Shown piece by piece: positions 1-8,680 of a stretch of 23,912 nt of DNA. The position numbers and the translations under genes are program-made. This stretch comes from Micrococcales bacterium UBA4448 (GTDB lineage Bacteria > Actinomycetota > Actinomycetes > Actinomycetales > Microbacteriaceae). The notes below the pieces were generated by a model. It saw nothing but the letters and a program-made list of their open reading frames with translations. It was not told the origin of the DNA and made no database searches. The DNA lies in the NCBI GenBank assembly GCA_002390305.1, contig DGPE01000048.1, positions 1 to 23,912 on the forward strand. Reading direction: 5' to 3'. How positions within the stretch are numbered: position 1 is the stretch's first letter; each line of letters opens with the position of its first letter.

Positions 1-248
1 CCAAGAACTGATTTGATAGCAGCCAATGCGTTTAGCGCACAACGCTCTGCAATTTCAGCTCCGTGCGCTGTTTCGATCTCTTTGCCTAGTTTTCCAGTGG
101 CCATCAGCTTGCCATCAATTAGAGGTATTTGGCCGGCTGTAAAAACAAGGTTTCCGGAAATCATTGCTGGCAGGTATGAGCCAGCTGGCGTTGCAACCTC
201 TGGCAAGGTGTGACCGAGTTCAGCTAGTTTTTGCTCAATCTTGCTCAC
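1..248 (-). CDS. RidA/YjgF family protein, C-terminus cut off by window edge
   Basis: Translating the minus strand from GTG at 248 gives an N-terminus with SKIEQKLAELGHTLPEVATP, then SGNLVFTAGQIPLIDGKL and a HGAEIAERCALNALAAIKS helix. This is the pattern of the RidA/YjgF/UK114 family. RidA proteins are small trimeric enzymes that hydrolyse reactive enamine/imine intermediates from PLP enzymes; more distant actinobacterial members have unknown substrates. About 82 codons are visible and the rest lies left of base 1, so the catalytic arginine region cannot be checked. The GTG start overlaps the stop of the upstream DUF4177 gene (GTGA), which implies translational coupling and supports this start. 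The family call is firm; the specific substrate is unknown. Confidence 0.85.
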   Translation of the reverse strand, partial: MSKIEQKLAELGHTLPEVATPAGSYLPAMISGNLVFTAGQIPLIDGKLMATGKLGKEIETAHGAEIAERCALNALAAIKSVL

Positions 249-400
249 TCGGTTACCGGCTTCTTTAAAAACGCGATCAGCCCGCCCTGCGGGCCTGTGG
301 TCACCTGAACCAGCTCCCAACCCTGATTTCCCCAGGTATTTAGAATCTGAGTCTCTTTGTGCAGCAATAGCGGCGTAGTTACATACTCCCACTTGGTCAT
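245..400 (-). CDS. DUF4177-like small protein (51 aa)
   Basis: A 51-codon gene starts at ATG 400 and ends with TGA at 247-245. The product begins MTKWEYVTTPLLLHKETQ and continues NTWGNQGWELVQVTTGPQGG, ending LIAFLKKPVTE. The pattern KWEY...ILNTWGxxGWELVxV...AFLKKP is that of the DUF4177 family, a small beta-rich domain of unknown function. A GGAG motif lies about eight bases before the ATG. Its stop overlaps the GTG of the RidA-family gene by four bases, so the two are probably one transcript. This pairing is, to my recollection, common in Microbacteriaceae. No catalytic residues are apparent and no function is assigned. Confidence 0.8.
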   Translation of the reverse strand: MTKWEYVTTPLLLHKETQILNTWGNQGWELVQVTTGPQGGLIAFLKKPVTE

Positions 401-429
401 TTCACAGCTCCATTTCAGCCTATTGCGAG

Positions 430-435
430 TATCCT
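430..435 (+). promoter_or_regulatory. Possible -10 box of a leaderless PBP transcript
   Basis: TATCCT lies seven bases before the ATG at 443. No good -35 is visible. The same arrangement occurs before the antitoxin, photolyase and dnaX genes here, which is the main reason for listing it. Confidence 0.35.
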
Positions 436-442
436 AGAGCCT

Positions 443-2992
443 ATGTCTGGCAGTTCTAAGTCTTCAACGCTGGCAAGCCTGCTCAAGTTTGGCTTGTTGA
501 GTGCGGTCGCCGGCATTTTGTCTGTTTCTTTGCTTGCCCCTGCAGTTGCAGTCGCGGGCGTTGTCACAACGAGCTCAATTGGAATGTTCGAGGGTCTTCC
601 CGACTACATAAAGCCGGTGAACGCCTCCCAGTCTTCAACCGTCTACGCTCTTCGCGATGGCAAACCGGAGGAAATCGCAACCTTCTTTCACGAGAACCGA
701 GTAGAGGTTCCCTTTGAAGAAATATCTGAGAATTTAATCAACGCGGTAGTTGCAACCGAGGACCCAAGATTTTATGAGCACGGTGGAGTGGACATCATCT
801 CTCTTATCCGAGCAACCCTGACAAACTTGGCAACCTTCGGCGAAGGCCCGGGCGCTTCCACCATAACGATGCAGTACGTGAGGCAGTCAATGGTGGAAGC
901 TGCCAACCTCTCCGATGACACGGCAGCGATTCAAGCCGCTACCGAAGTCAGCGTTGAGCGAAAGCTTCGCGAAATAAGACTTGCAATCGCTCTGGAAAAG
1001 CAGGTTTCAAAGAAAGAAATTCTTGCCGGCTATCTGAACCTTGTTTTCTTGGGAAACCAGATCAACGGTGTTGAAACTGCATCGCAGTACTACTTCGGAA
1101 AATCCGCAAAAACCCTAAACGTTCCGCAGGCCGCCTACCTGGCAGGAATGCTTAAATCGCCAAACGATTACAAGCCAGACAACTCGGACAACCTAGAGCG
1201 AGGCTTGAGCCGAAGAAATTATGTCATCCAGAACATGGCTGACGAGGGCTACATCACCCAAGGGCAGGCAGATTCCTATAAGGCCTCTCCGATTCAAACA
1301 AGCATCACCAAAAACCAACAGGGTTGCGAAGAAAGCCAAGTAACAGCGTTCTTCTGTGATTACACGGTTTGGACGATTAGGAACTCCCCGGAATTCGGAG
1401 TTCAATCTGAAGATCGGGAGATGCTGCTTCGAAGAGGTGGCCTTGAGATTTACACCACCATTGATCTAGACATCCAGCAGGCGGCGTGGGACGCCGTAAT
1501 GACGAACCTGCCACCAGACAATGAGTGGGGGTTTGGGACAGCTTCTGTTTCCGTTGAAGTTGGTACCGGTCGAATCGTCGCAATGGCGCAAAACAGATTC
1601 TTTGACCAGAGCGAGACCCCGGAAATCGGCCACACAAGCGTGAACTTCAACTCAGATAAGCCCTACGGCGGCTCTTCTGGCTTCCAGCCGGGCTCAACCT
1701 ATAAAGTTTTCACCCTTGCCGAGTGGTTTAAGAATGGTTACACGCTAGGTGACCACGTTGATGGCCGAGTCTTCACCGGGGAAGATATTGACCTAGACGG
1801 CCTTCCAGACGAAGTCAAGATTTGGGATGTGTCTAAAGACTTTCAGGCCAGCTGTGGAGGCCTTGTCGGCCTCTGGGAGGTAAACAACTCGGGTGACAAC
1901 ACAATTGATGACATCACTGTGCTTGAAGCGGTAGTCACATCCCAGAACACAGCTTTTGCCTCTATGGCCTCCCAGCTTGATCTATGTGCCATCCGCGACA
2001 CTGCTGCGGCTTTTGGTGTTCACCGCGCTGATGGGGATGAGCTTCTCTTTGTTCCATCGGCCATCCTTGGAACCAACGAGATTGCTCCGCTAACGATGGC
2101 AGCTGCCTACGCAGGCATCTCAAACGGTGGTGTCTATTGCTCTCCGATAGCCATTGACAGGGTTGTGTTGCGCAAAACCGGCGAAGAAATTCCAGTGCCG
2201 GAGAGTCTCTGCAACCAGTCTGTTTCCCCCGAAGTTGCAGCCGCCATGATCGAAGCCATGAAACGCGTGGTCTCGGGTGGTACTGGAACTGCGTCAAACA
2301 CCAACGATGGAACTCCGCTCGCCGGTAAAACTGGAACCACCGATGATGGAATCCACACCTGGATGGTTGGATTCTCGAGCGAAGTCGCAACCGCATCCTG
2401 GGTTGGAAACGTGGTCGGCCTTGTCCCTCAAAAGGGTAAGTCAGTTAACGGCAGGGCTGTTTCAACAATCAGGCATGCAGTCTGGCGCGATGTCATGCTT
2501 GAGGTAAACAAGCACTATGAAGAAGTTGAGTTCCCGGCGGTAAATCCGCGATATGTTGTACCGTCGATGCTGACTATCCCGACCATTGCCGGCTTTGACC
2601 TGGAAACTGCGAAGGTTCAGCTAATAACCAGCGACCTGAATGTCCAGGTGGTCGAACTTCCGGTTGCATCCAGCCAGCTGGTTGGCACAGTTGCCTATAC
2701 ATTCCCGCCCGCTGGAGAGCCCGTGCCAAGGGGTTCAATCATTGAGGTTTACATTTCCTCCGGAGGACAGTTGGTTATGCCCGATGTCTCCGGGCTCTCG
2801 CTGCAAGATGCCACTTTTCAACTTGAGATATTTGGCCTTTTCCCCACCTACCCTCAGCCAAGCCAGTATTGGATGTTGAACCTGTGCAACCCAGAACTTG
2901 AGACAGGTTCAGTGCACTCGACGATTCCGGCAGCCGGTGAAGACGTACTGGTTGCCAGTGCGGTGATTGTGCAGCCAAACGCATGTGGTTAG
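443..2992 (+). CDS. ponA: Class A penicillin-binding protein with C-terminal PASTA domains (PonA2-like)
   Basis: Bifunctional peptidoglycan synthase that polymerises glycan strands and cross-links stem peptides outside the membrane. The 849 residues begin with a short cytoplasmic tail and one membrane anchor (about residues 13-41). The glycosyltransferase domain shows EDPRFYEHGGVD (E106 as catalytic glutamate) and GASTITMQ (137-144). The transpeptidase domain shows the serine motif STYK (418-421), SQN (500-502) and KTG (629-631), so both active sites look intact. From about 705 to the end there are two PASTA-type repeats, which in related proteins bind peptidoglycan. The next gene overlaps it by ten bases; the PBP-metallophosphoesterase pair matches the ponA2 locus of mycobacteria (established). 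The start at 443 fits the signal-anchor length. Confidence 0.95.
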   Translation: MSGSSKSSTLASLLKFGLLSAVAGILSVSLLAPAVAVAGVVTTSSIGMFEGLPDYIKPVNASQSSTVYALRDGKPEEIATFFHENRVEVPFEEISENLINAVVATEDPRFYEHGGVDIISLIRATLTNLATFGEGPGASTITMQYVRQSMVEAANLSDDTAAIQAATEVSVERKLREIRLAIALEKQVSKKEILAGYLNLVFLGNQINGVETASQYYFGKSAKTLNVPQAAYLAGMLKSPNDYKPDNSDNLERGLSRRNYVIQNMADEGYITQGQADSYKASPIQTSITKNQQGCEESQVTAFFCDYTVWTIRNSPEFGVQSEDREMLLRRGGLEIYTTIDLDIQQAAWDAVMTNLPPDNEWGFGTASVSVEVGTGRIVAMAQNRFFDQSETPEIGHTSVNFNSDKPYGGSSGFQPGSTYKVFTLAEWFKNGYTLGDHVDGRVFTGEDIDLDGLPDEVKIWDVSKDFQASCGGLVGLWEVNNSGDNTIDDITVLEAVVTSQNTAFASMASQLDLCAIRDTAAAFGVHRADGDELLFVPSAILGTNEIAPLTMAAAYAGISNGGVYCSPIAIDRVVLRKTGEEIPVPESLCNQSVSPEVAAAMIEAMKRVVSGGTGTASNTNDGTPLAGKTGTTDDGIHTWMVGFSSEVATASWVGNVVGLVPQKGKSVNGRAVSTIRHAVWRDVMLEVNKHYEEVEFPAVNPRYVVPSMLTIPTIAGFDLETAKVQLITSDLNVQVVELPVASSQLVGTVAYTFPPAGEPVPRGSIIEVYISSGGQLVMPDVSGLSLQDATFQLEIFGLFPTYPQPSQYWMLNLCNPELETGSVHSTIPAAGEDVLVASAVIVQPNACG

Positions 2993-3810
2993 CCGGAAAC
3001 TCAGGCCCATTCCAGCTTCAAACCCTAGAGATTGCTAATACCAAAGCAAAAGGCCTAAAGCTTTTACACATCTCAGATATTCATTTCGCACCAGGCCAAA
3101 AAGCCAAGGTCGAATTCATAGCCGGCCTAGCAGAAACAAAGCCAGACCTTGTTATAAACACTGGCGACAACTTAGGACACGAGCACGCAATCAATGCGGT
3201 TCTTTTGGCCCTGGAGCCACTCCTGGACTTCCCCGGAGTTTTCGTCAATGGCAGCAACGACTATCGAGCGCCGAAGCCCAGAAACCCCCTTAGGTATTTC
3301 CAAGGCCCCTCAAAGGTTTCTTCCAGCCCAAATCTTGAAACAGGAAGGTTCACCTCGGAACTAGAGGGTGCCGGTTGGCTGGACCTAAACAACCAATCCG
3401 GCAGCCTCAATATCAAAGGCCATTCCATTGGTTTTCTGGGACTAGACGATCCCCACGAGAATTTAGACAATCTAGACTCCCTGAGTCTTCAAAGCAAGTC
3501 GATTGAAGGTGCTGATTTGAGCGTTGGCGTTGCACACGCTCCCTACCTGCGTGTGATTGACGCTTTTGTGGCGCACGGTGCCGACCTAATGTTTGCAGGT
3601 CACACTCACGGGGGACAGATTTGCCTGCCTGGTCAAAAGGCCCTAGTCACAAACTGCGATTTACCCACAAAATACGCCAGCGGATTATCGGCTTGGGGAA
3701 ATCAAGAAAACGAGTCTGTGCTTCACGTCTCAAACGGAATTGGCTGCTCGATCTACGCGCCTATCAGGCTCTTTTGTCCGCCGAGCGCAACGCTGATCAC
3801 GCTGAAGTAA
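2983..3810 (+). CDS. Calcineurin-like metallophosphoesterase
   Basis: 275-residue member of the metallophosphoesterase superfamily (YkuE/YaeI-like branch), whose members hydrolyse phosphoesters with a two-metal centre. Metal-binding motifs appear in order: SDIH (31-34), GDN (61-63), GSND (90-93), AHAPY (about 185) and GHTHGGQ (206-212). The third motif is GSND rather than the usual GNHD, so the histidine of that motif is replaced; I recall the same in actinobacterial homologues, so this looks like a subfamily trait rather than damage. There is no obvious signal peptide or membrane segment. The ATG overlaps the last ten bases of the PBP gene in another frame, which indicates coupling. The physiological substrate is unknown; context suggests an envelope role. 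It ends four bases from the convergent asd gene. Confidence 0.88.
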   Translation: MWLAGNSGPFQLQTLEIANTKAKGLKLLHISDIHFAPGQKAKVEFIAGLAETKPDLVINTGDNLGHEHAINAVLLALEPLLDFPGVFVNGSNDYRAPKPRNPLRYFQGPSKVSSSPNLETGRFTSELEGAGWLDLNNQSGSLNIKGHSIGFLGLDDPHENLDNLDSLSLQSKSIEGADLSVGVAHAPYLRVIDAFVAHGADLMFAGHTHGGQICLPGQKALVTNCDLPTKYASGLSAWGNQENESVLHVSNGIGCSIYAPIRLFCPPSATLITLK

Positions 3811-3814
3811 ATTA

Positions 3815-4882
3815 CTAACCGAGTTCCTGAGCTACCAGCTCAGCAATCTCATAAGTGTTTAGCGCGGCGCCTTTTCTGAGGTTGTCACCGACAACGAACA
3901 AATCGATTGTGTTTGGGAAATCCTCTGACTGACGGATTCGACCAACAAAGGTTGGGTCCTGCCCGGCCACGTGTTCAGGAGTTGGATAGACATCGTTGGC
4001 TGGATCGTCCATCACAACAACCGTCGGTTGCTTTTCAAGCAGCTCGCGAACTTCATCGGCTGACAGCTCCTTCTTGAAGGTGGCATGGACAGCAAGGCTG
4101 TGGCTTACTTGAACCGGAACACGAACACAGGTTGCTGCAACCTTCAGACCTGGAATCCCAAGAATCTTTCTCGACTCGTTTCGCACCTTTAGTTCTTCTG
4201 AAGTGTGGCCGCCCGGCCTAAAGCCGCCAGCTGCAGGGATCACATTCAGAGCAATCGGATTGGACCAGGGTGAATCTGCCTGTAAAACTCCATTCTCCGC
4301 TAACGTCTCTGAAACGCTGTCGCTTAGAAGGCCGGCCTCTGGGTTTGTGGCTAAGGCCTTGATTTCACTTGCAAGCCTTTCTATGCCAGGGCTACCCGCA
4401 CCGGAAACAGCCTGGTAGCTGGCGACAACCAGCTCAGTTAGCTCCCACTTCTGATGAAGGGCGCCCAGGGCGGCCATCATGGTCAATGTCGTGCAGTTCG
4501 GGTTAGCAATAATTCCGAGCGGTCTTGATTTAGCCATGTGCGCATTGACCTCAGGAACAACCAGTGGAACCTCTGGGTTCATTCTGAAAGCCGCGGAGTT
4601 ATCCACTGCAACCACACCTTTTGCTGCCGCAATCGGAGCCCAGGCCTCCGATACTTCATCTGGAACATCAAACATTGCGATGTCAATGCCATCGAATGCT
4701 TCTTCAGAAAGGACCACCACGGTGACGTCTTGCCCATGAACCTGAATCTTTTTTCCAGCACTTCTGGCTGATGCAATAAGCCTTATCTCACCCCAGATGT
4801 TTTCCCTGGAGTTGATGATGTCGATCATCACGGTGCCAACGGCACCGGTTGCACCGACCAGCGCAAGATTTGGCTTTGACAT
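3815..4882 (-). CDS. asd: Aspartate-semialdehyde dehydrogenase
   Basis: Cytoplasmic NADPH enzyme that reduces L-aspartyl-4-phosphate to aspartate semialdehyde, the branch point to lysine/diaminopimelate, threonine and methionine. The 355 residues have the usual family length. The N-terminus holds the nucleotide-binding loop GATGAVG (10-16). ANPNCTT carries the catalytic C130, QAVSGAG follows, and GGHTSEELK precedes RVPVQVSHS, which holds the catalytic H261. It lies five bases downstream of lysC, whose product makes its substrate, so the two are an operon. The stop codon is four bases from the stop of the convergent metallophosphoesterase, leaving no room for a separate terminator. Confidence 0.97.
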   Translation of the reverse strand: MSKPNLALVGATGAVGTVMIDIINSRENIWGEIRLIASARSAGKKIQVHGQDVTVVVLSEEAFDGIDIAMFDVPDEVSEAWAPIAAAKGVVAVDNSAAFRMNPEVPLVVPEVNAHMAKSRPLGIIANPNCTTLTMMAALGALHQKWELTELVVASYQAVSGAGSPGIERLASEIKALATNPEAGLLSDSVSETLAENGVLQADSPWSNPIALNVIPAAGGFRPGGHTSEELKVRNESRKILGIPGLKVAATCVRVPVQVSHSLAVHATFKKELSADEVRELLEKQPTVVVMDDPANDVYPTPEHVAGQDPTFVGRIRQSEDFPNTIDLFVVGDNLRKGAALNTYEIAELVAQELG

Positions 4883-4887
4883 TTTTA

Positions 4888-5406
4888 CTACCTGCCGGTT
4901 CCCGAATAGATAATGGCAGTATCAGCGGCATCTAACTCGAATGCCGAGTGGACAATTCTTGTGGCCTCTTTAAGCTGATCGGCCCTAGTCACCACAGAAA
5001 TCCTGATTTCTGATGTTGAAATCATCTCGATGTTAATGCCGGCTTTTGCTAGCGCCCCAAAAAGTCTCGCAGACACGCCTGAGGAAGTCTTCATGCCCGC
5101 TCCCACAATAGAGAGCTTTCCAACTTCATCGTCATAGGTCACTGATGCGAACCCAACCTCCGCCTGATGGTCTTTAAGCGCCTGAACAACTTTGTGGCGA
5201 TCCGAGTGAGGAAGAGTCATCGAAATGTCACTGAGTTTTGACTCGGTTGTCGAAACGTTCTGCACGATCATGTCGATGTTGGCGCCTGCCTCAGAGACAA
5301 TCTGAAAAACCTCCGCCGCTTTTCCTGGACGGTCAGGCAAGCCGATAACGGTCACCTTTGACTGAGTGTCATCGGTTGCAACACCTGAAACGATTGGCTC
5401 TTCCAT
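4888..5406 (-). CDS. lysC: Aspartate kinase beta subunit from an internal start in lysC
   Basis: In-frame ATG at codon 251 of lysC is preceded by a clean AGGAG (5412-5416) with five bases between. Translation from here gives a 172-residue protein made of the linker and both ACT domains. In Corynebacterium glutamicum and Bacillus subtilis the same gene makes a beta subunit from an internal start at nearly the same position and assembles as alpha2beta2 (established). The sequence shows the ribosome site directly; expression is inferred. Confidence 0.65.
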   Translation of the reverse strand: MEEPIVSGVATDDTQSKVTVIGLPDRPGKAAEVFQIVSEAGANIDMIVQNVSTTESKLSDISMTLPHSDRHKVVQALKDHQAEVGFASVTYDDEVGKLSIVGAGMKTSSGVSARLFGALAKAGINIEMISTSEIRISVVTRADQLKEATRIVHSAFELDAADTAIIYSGTGR

Positions 5407-6156
5407 GTCATCTCCTGACTTAACTGTATAAATAAGTGTTCCGGGGTCTGTACTGAATGAAGACCTTACGCGCATCGGCACCTGGTGTCTCCTTGCGAAT
5501 TCAACAGCACGGATGTATAAAATCTTGGCACCCGAGGACGAGAGCTCGAGCATTGAATCAATGTCGATTTGAGCAAGTTTATGAGCACGAGGCACGATCC
5601 TCGGGTCAGCTGTGTAAATCCCGTCTACATCCGAGTAGATCTCACACATTGAGGCATCTAAAGCTGCTGCAAGCGCAACCGCTGTTGTGTCTGATCCACC
5701 ACGACCGAGGGTGGTAGTGTCTCCGTTTTCAAAACTGAAGCCTTGAAACCCAGCAACAATCGCAATTTCGTTAGAGTCCAGAGATTCCTTAATTCTTGTT
5801 GGTTCGAGCTTCCAGATTCTGGCTGAGCCGTGCTCTGAATCTGTGGAGATGCCAGCCTGGAAGCCAGTGAACGACTTGGCTTTACCGCCCTGCTCCTTGA
5901 TTGCCATGGCTAACAGTGACATCGAAATTCGCTCGCCGGCGGTGAGTAAAACATCCATCTCTCTGCCGCCGTCAGGCGAAGACGAAACTGAATTAGCCAG
6001 GTCAATGAGGTCATCGGTTGTGTCACCCATTGCAGAAACGACAACGCAGACCTGGTTACCCTCGGCCTGAGACTGAAGCACGCGAGCAGCAATAAGTTTG
6101 ATCTTCTCGGCGTCAGAGACGGAAGATCCTCCATATTTCTGCACAATGATTGGCAA
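4888..6156 (-). CDS. lysC: Aspartate kinase, alpha subunit
   Basis: Phosphorylates aspartate to aspartyl phosphate, the committed step of the aspartate family pathway. The 422 residues match actinobacterial LysC. The kinase domain begins with KYGGSS (7-12) and includes TTLGRGGSDTTA and the YSDVDGIYTADPR segment. Two ACT domains follow from about residue 265 (VTVIGLPDRPGKA; MISTSEIRIS), the known site of lysine/threonine feedback control in Corynebacterium. The start codon is TTG at 6156, not ATG; it is chosen because AGGAG lies five bases upstream (6162-6166) and the N-terminus matches the family. A second in-frame start at 5406 would give a regulatory beta subunit. Gap to recR upstream is about 50 bases; asd follows after five. 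Confidence 0.96.
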   Translation of the reverse strand: MPIIVQKYGGSSVSDAEKIKLIAARVLQSQAEGNQVCVVVSAMGDTTDDLIDLANSVSSSPDGGREMDVLLTAGERISMSLLAMAIKEQGGKAKSFTGFQAGISTDSEHGSARIWKLEPTRIKESLDSNEIAIVAGFQGFSFENGDTTTLGRGGSDTTAVALAAALDASMCEIYSDVDGIYTADPRIVPRAHKLAQIDIDSMLELSSSGAKILYIRAVEFARRHQVPMRVRSSFSTDPGTLIYTVKSGDDMEEPIVSGVATDDTQSKVTVIGLPDRPGKAAEVFQIVSEAGANIDMIVQNVSTTESKLSDISMTLPHSDRHKVVQALKDHQAEVGFASVTYDDEVGKLSIVGAGMKTSSGVSARLFGALAKAGINIEMISTSEIRISVVTRADQLKEATRIVHSAFELDAADTAIIYSGTGR

Positions 6157-6206
6157 TTTGGCTCCTGATTTTAGGGAATCATGCCCTCATTGGCATTTGG
6201 ACAAGT

Positions 6207-6803
6207 CTAGTTGACTTGCTTGCGACCCTCGAAGGCTCTGCCCAAAGTCATGTCATCCGCATATTCCAAATCGCCACCCACAGGCAAACCAGATGCCAGC
6301 TTGGTAACGGTTATCTCCATGGAACCGAGCAGTCGAATCAGATAGGTTGCAGTTGCCTCACCCTCGAGGTTTGGGTTTGTGGCAAGAATCACCTCTTTGA
6401 TTTCAGGATTTGAAAGCCGCTTTAGTAGGTCCTTTATTCTGAGCTGGTCCGGACCGATTCCAATGATCGGTGAAATGGCCCCACCGAGCACGTGGTAGGT
6501 GCCGCGGAATTCTCTGGTCCGCTCGATGGCGTTGATGTCTTTGGAATCTTCAACCACGCAAATGGAGACAGTCTCGCGCTTTGGGTCGGTGCAGATCGAA
6601 CATTTCTCAGTCTCTGAAACGTTTCCGCATATTTCACAAAAGCGGACCTTCTCTTTAGCCTCTCGCAACACATCGGCCAGGTCCAGGGCAACGTCACTAT
6701 CGGTTTCGATCAAGTGAAAAGCAATTCTTTGTGCCGACTTTGGACCAATCCCGGGAAGTTTTCCCAGTTGATCCATCAGTTCTTGAATTACACCGTCATA
6801 CAT
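6207..6803 (-). CDS. recR: Recombination mediator RecR
   Basis: RecR works with RecO/RecF to load RecA on gapped DNA. The 198 residues are full length. The N-terminus has the helix-hairpin-helix KLPGIGPKSAQRIAFHL (about 15-31). The C4 zinc finger uses C56, C59, C68 and C71 (CEICG...CSICT). The Toprim domain starts at about 81 with ICVVEDSKD and continues to GHV-like YHVLGGAISPIIGIGPDQL and the Walker-like C-terminal segment. The ATG at 6803 shares one base with the dnaX stop (TGATG), so the two are translationally coupled. The dnaX-recR pair is conserved across bacteria; here it continues into lysC-asd. Confidence 0.96.
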   Translation of the reverse strand: MYDGVIQELMDQLGKLPGIGPKSAQRIAFHLIETDSDVALDLADVLREAKEKVRFCEICGNVSETEKCSICTDPKRETVSICVVEDSKDINAIERTREFRGTYHVLGGAISPIIGIGPDQLRIKDLLKRLSNPEIKEVILATNPNLEGEATATYLIRLLGSMEITVTKLASGLPVGGDLEYADDMTLGRAFEGRKQVN

Positions 6804-8605
6804 CAGTTGTTCTCGCCCTTGATTGGCTTGGCACCCAGGACTTCGCGAAGTACGAACTCCCCCGCCTGCTCCTCTTCAGCCTTTGACTGCTTTTTTGACT
6901 CGACTTTTGATTCGGGCTGGCTATCTTTTTTCGGCTCTGGGGCTGTAACGGCAACGGGCTCGTTCTGGGCTTCGATTTCTTCCGGGGTTGTGAACTCTTC
7001 CGGGGGCGTTGGTTCTACCAAGTTCTTGGTCTGCGGTTTCTCTGGCTGTTCCGCCACCTTGGCTCGGTACTTGACGGTGACCCCCAAGTGCTCCCGAATA
7101 ACTTGGCGAAGAACCTCAGATGCCCCCTGCGAGCTCTTGAATGCATTCACGTCGTTTTGGCTCTGAAACAACAGGGTCAGCACTTCGTCGACGTAGTCGA
7201 TGACCTTGGTAGTGAAAGCCACTGCCCAAGCAGATCTTGACTGCTTGGCAAGCGCGTCAAGTATCAGGGGCCAAGCTGCCTTGAAAGTCGCAGTGGTGAC
7301 CTCTTGAGATGGGGCCTTTGGTGTCTCAGCGGCTGAAGTAGTAGGTCTCGCTTCCTGAGTTTGAGTCTTCGGCTCCACTTTTTGGATCGCCTCGGTCTCA
7401 GGTTCTACTTTCTGATTAGCTGCTGGAGTCTGGACCGCAGTCTGTGGCGTAGCTTGTTTTGGCAACGAAACCGGCTCCTCGTGAGCTTTGGCAATTGCCC
7501 TCTGGCTAACGGGGGCAAGCACTCTTGCGCAGAGCAGTTCCAGTTGGAGTCTTGGGTTAGATGCTGCTGCAGACTCCGACATCGCTTTAGAGGTTGCCTC
7601 GGCAGCAGCAGTTAAGTCGGATAAACCAAATCGGTTTGCCTGAATCTCAAGCGCTTCAAACTGCTCAGGACCAATTCCACGCAGGATGGATTTAGCATCC
7701 TTGCCCAACGAGCTAACCAACATTAGATCTCGAAGTCGTTCCATAAGGTCCTCTAAGAACCGCCTGGCGTCCTGACCTGACTGAATGACCTTGTCCACTG
7801 CGCTGAAAGCCTTAGCGGCATCCAGTTCTGCAAATGCTTCGACCACTTCACTCATGAGTGAGTCGTGAGTGAAGCCAAGTAGGTTCACTGCTCGTTGGTA
7901 GCTCACCTCTTTTGATTCACTGCCTGCGATTAGTTGGTCGAGAAGAGAAAGCGCATCTCTAACGCTGCCGCCTGAAGCTCTAACCACAAGCGGCATTACC
8001 CCTGCCTCAGCGGTAAAGCCTTCGCTCTCCAAAACTGAGGTTAGGTATTCAAGAAGCTCACCCGGCGGCACCAACCTGAAGGGGTAGTGGTGCGTCCGAG
8101 AACGTATGGTTCCAATTACTTTTTCCGGCTCCGTGGTGGCAAAAATGAACTTGACATGCTCGGGTGGCTCTTCAACAATCTTGAGCAAAGCGTTGAAACC
8201 CTGAGGGGTTACCATGTGGGCCTCATCAAGGATAAAAATCTTGTAGCGATCTCTGGCGGGAGCAAAGATTGCTCGCTCTCGTAGGTCCCTTGCATCGTCA
8301 ACACCGTTGTGGCTTGCGGCATCGATTTCAACTACATCGAGGGAACCTGAGCCACCCCTTGCCAGTTCAATGCAACTGTCACATTTGCCGCAGGGGGTGT
8401 CGGTTGGGCCCTCTTTGCAGTTCAAGCATCGGGCTAGAATCCTGGCGCTTGTTGTCTTGCCGCAGCCCCTGGGGCCAGAGAATAAATAAGCATGATTAAC
8501 CCGGTCTGCCTTGAGCGCTGAGCGAAGCGGATCAGTGACCTGGCTCTGCCCAATTAGTTCGGCAAAGCTCTCGGGTCGATAGCGTCGATAGAGGGCTGTG
8601 GTCAC
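6803..8605 (-). CDS. dnaX: DNA polymerase III subunit gamma/tau
   Basis: Clamp-loader ATPase that opens the sliding clamp and links polymerases at the fork. The 600 residues hold a AAA+ module: Walker A GPRGCGKT (44-51), a zinc module with C60, C63, C72, C75 and C78, Walker B ILDEAH (125-130) and the arginine-finger region RSRTHH (about 168-173), with domain III to about 365. Residues of roughly 375-440 form a low-complexity Pro/Glu/Gln/Thr linker in which QKVEPET/QKVEPKT is repeated. A folded tau-like domain and an acidic/basic tail follow, ending VLREVLGAKPI. The start is GTG with no clear ribosome site; a TAGGCT -10-like box six bases upstream suggests a leaderless start, although ffs on the same strand could read through. 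An AAAAAAG heptamer in slippery phase lies near the 3' end. Confidence 0.96.
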   Translation of the reverse strand: MTTALYRRYRPESFAELIGQSQVTDPLRSALKADRVNHAYLFSGPRGCGKTTSARILARCLNCKEGPTDTPCGKCDSCIELARGGSGSLDVVEIDAASHNGVDDARDLRERAIFAPARDRYKIFILDEAHMVTPQGFNALLKIVEEPPEHVKFIFATTEPEKVIGTIRSRTHHYPFRLVPPGELLEYLTSVLESEGFTAEAGVMPLVVRASGGSVRDALSLLDQLIAGSESKEVSYQRAVNLLGFTHDSLMSEVVEAFAELDAAKAFSAVDKVIQSGQDARRFLEDLMERLRDLMLVSSLGKDAKSILRGIGPEQFEALEIQANRFGLSDLTAAAEATSKAMSESAAASNPRLQLELLCARVLAPVSQRAIAKAHEEPVSLPKQATPQTAVQTPAANQKVEPETEAIQKVEPKTQTQEARPTTSAAETPKAPSQEVTTATFKAAWPLILDALAKQSRSAWAVAFTTKVIDYVDEVLTLLFQSQNDVNAFKSSQGASEVLRQVIREHLGVTVKYRAKVAEQPEKPQTKNLVEPTPPEEFTTPEEIEAQNEPVAVTAPEPKKDSQPESKVESKKQSKAEEEQAGEFVLREVLGAKPIKGENN

Positions 8606-8680
8606 CTTGCAAGCCTAGCCGAGGCCGGGGACAACTCATCCGTCATTTCCCACAGGAACAACAAAACGGGCATAAAAATG

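Noticed and set aside
13..213. Plus-strand frame of 66 codons at the left edge
   Set aside because: It is antisense to the RidA-family gene, whose minus-strand translation gives clear family motifs.
1962..2396. Minus-strand frame of 144 codons inside the PBP gene
   Set aside because: Arg/Trp/Cys-rich composition typical of shadow frames; the PBP motifs lie on the other strand here.
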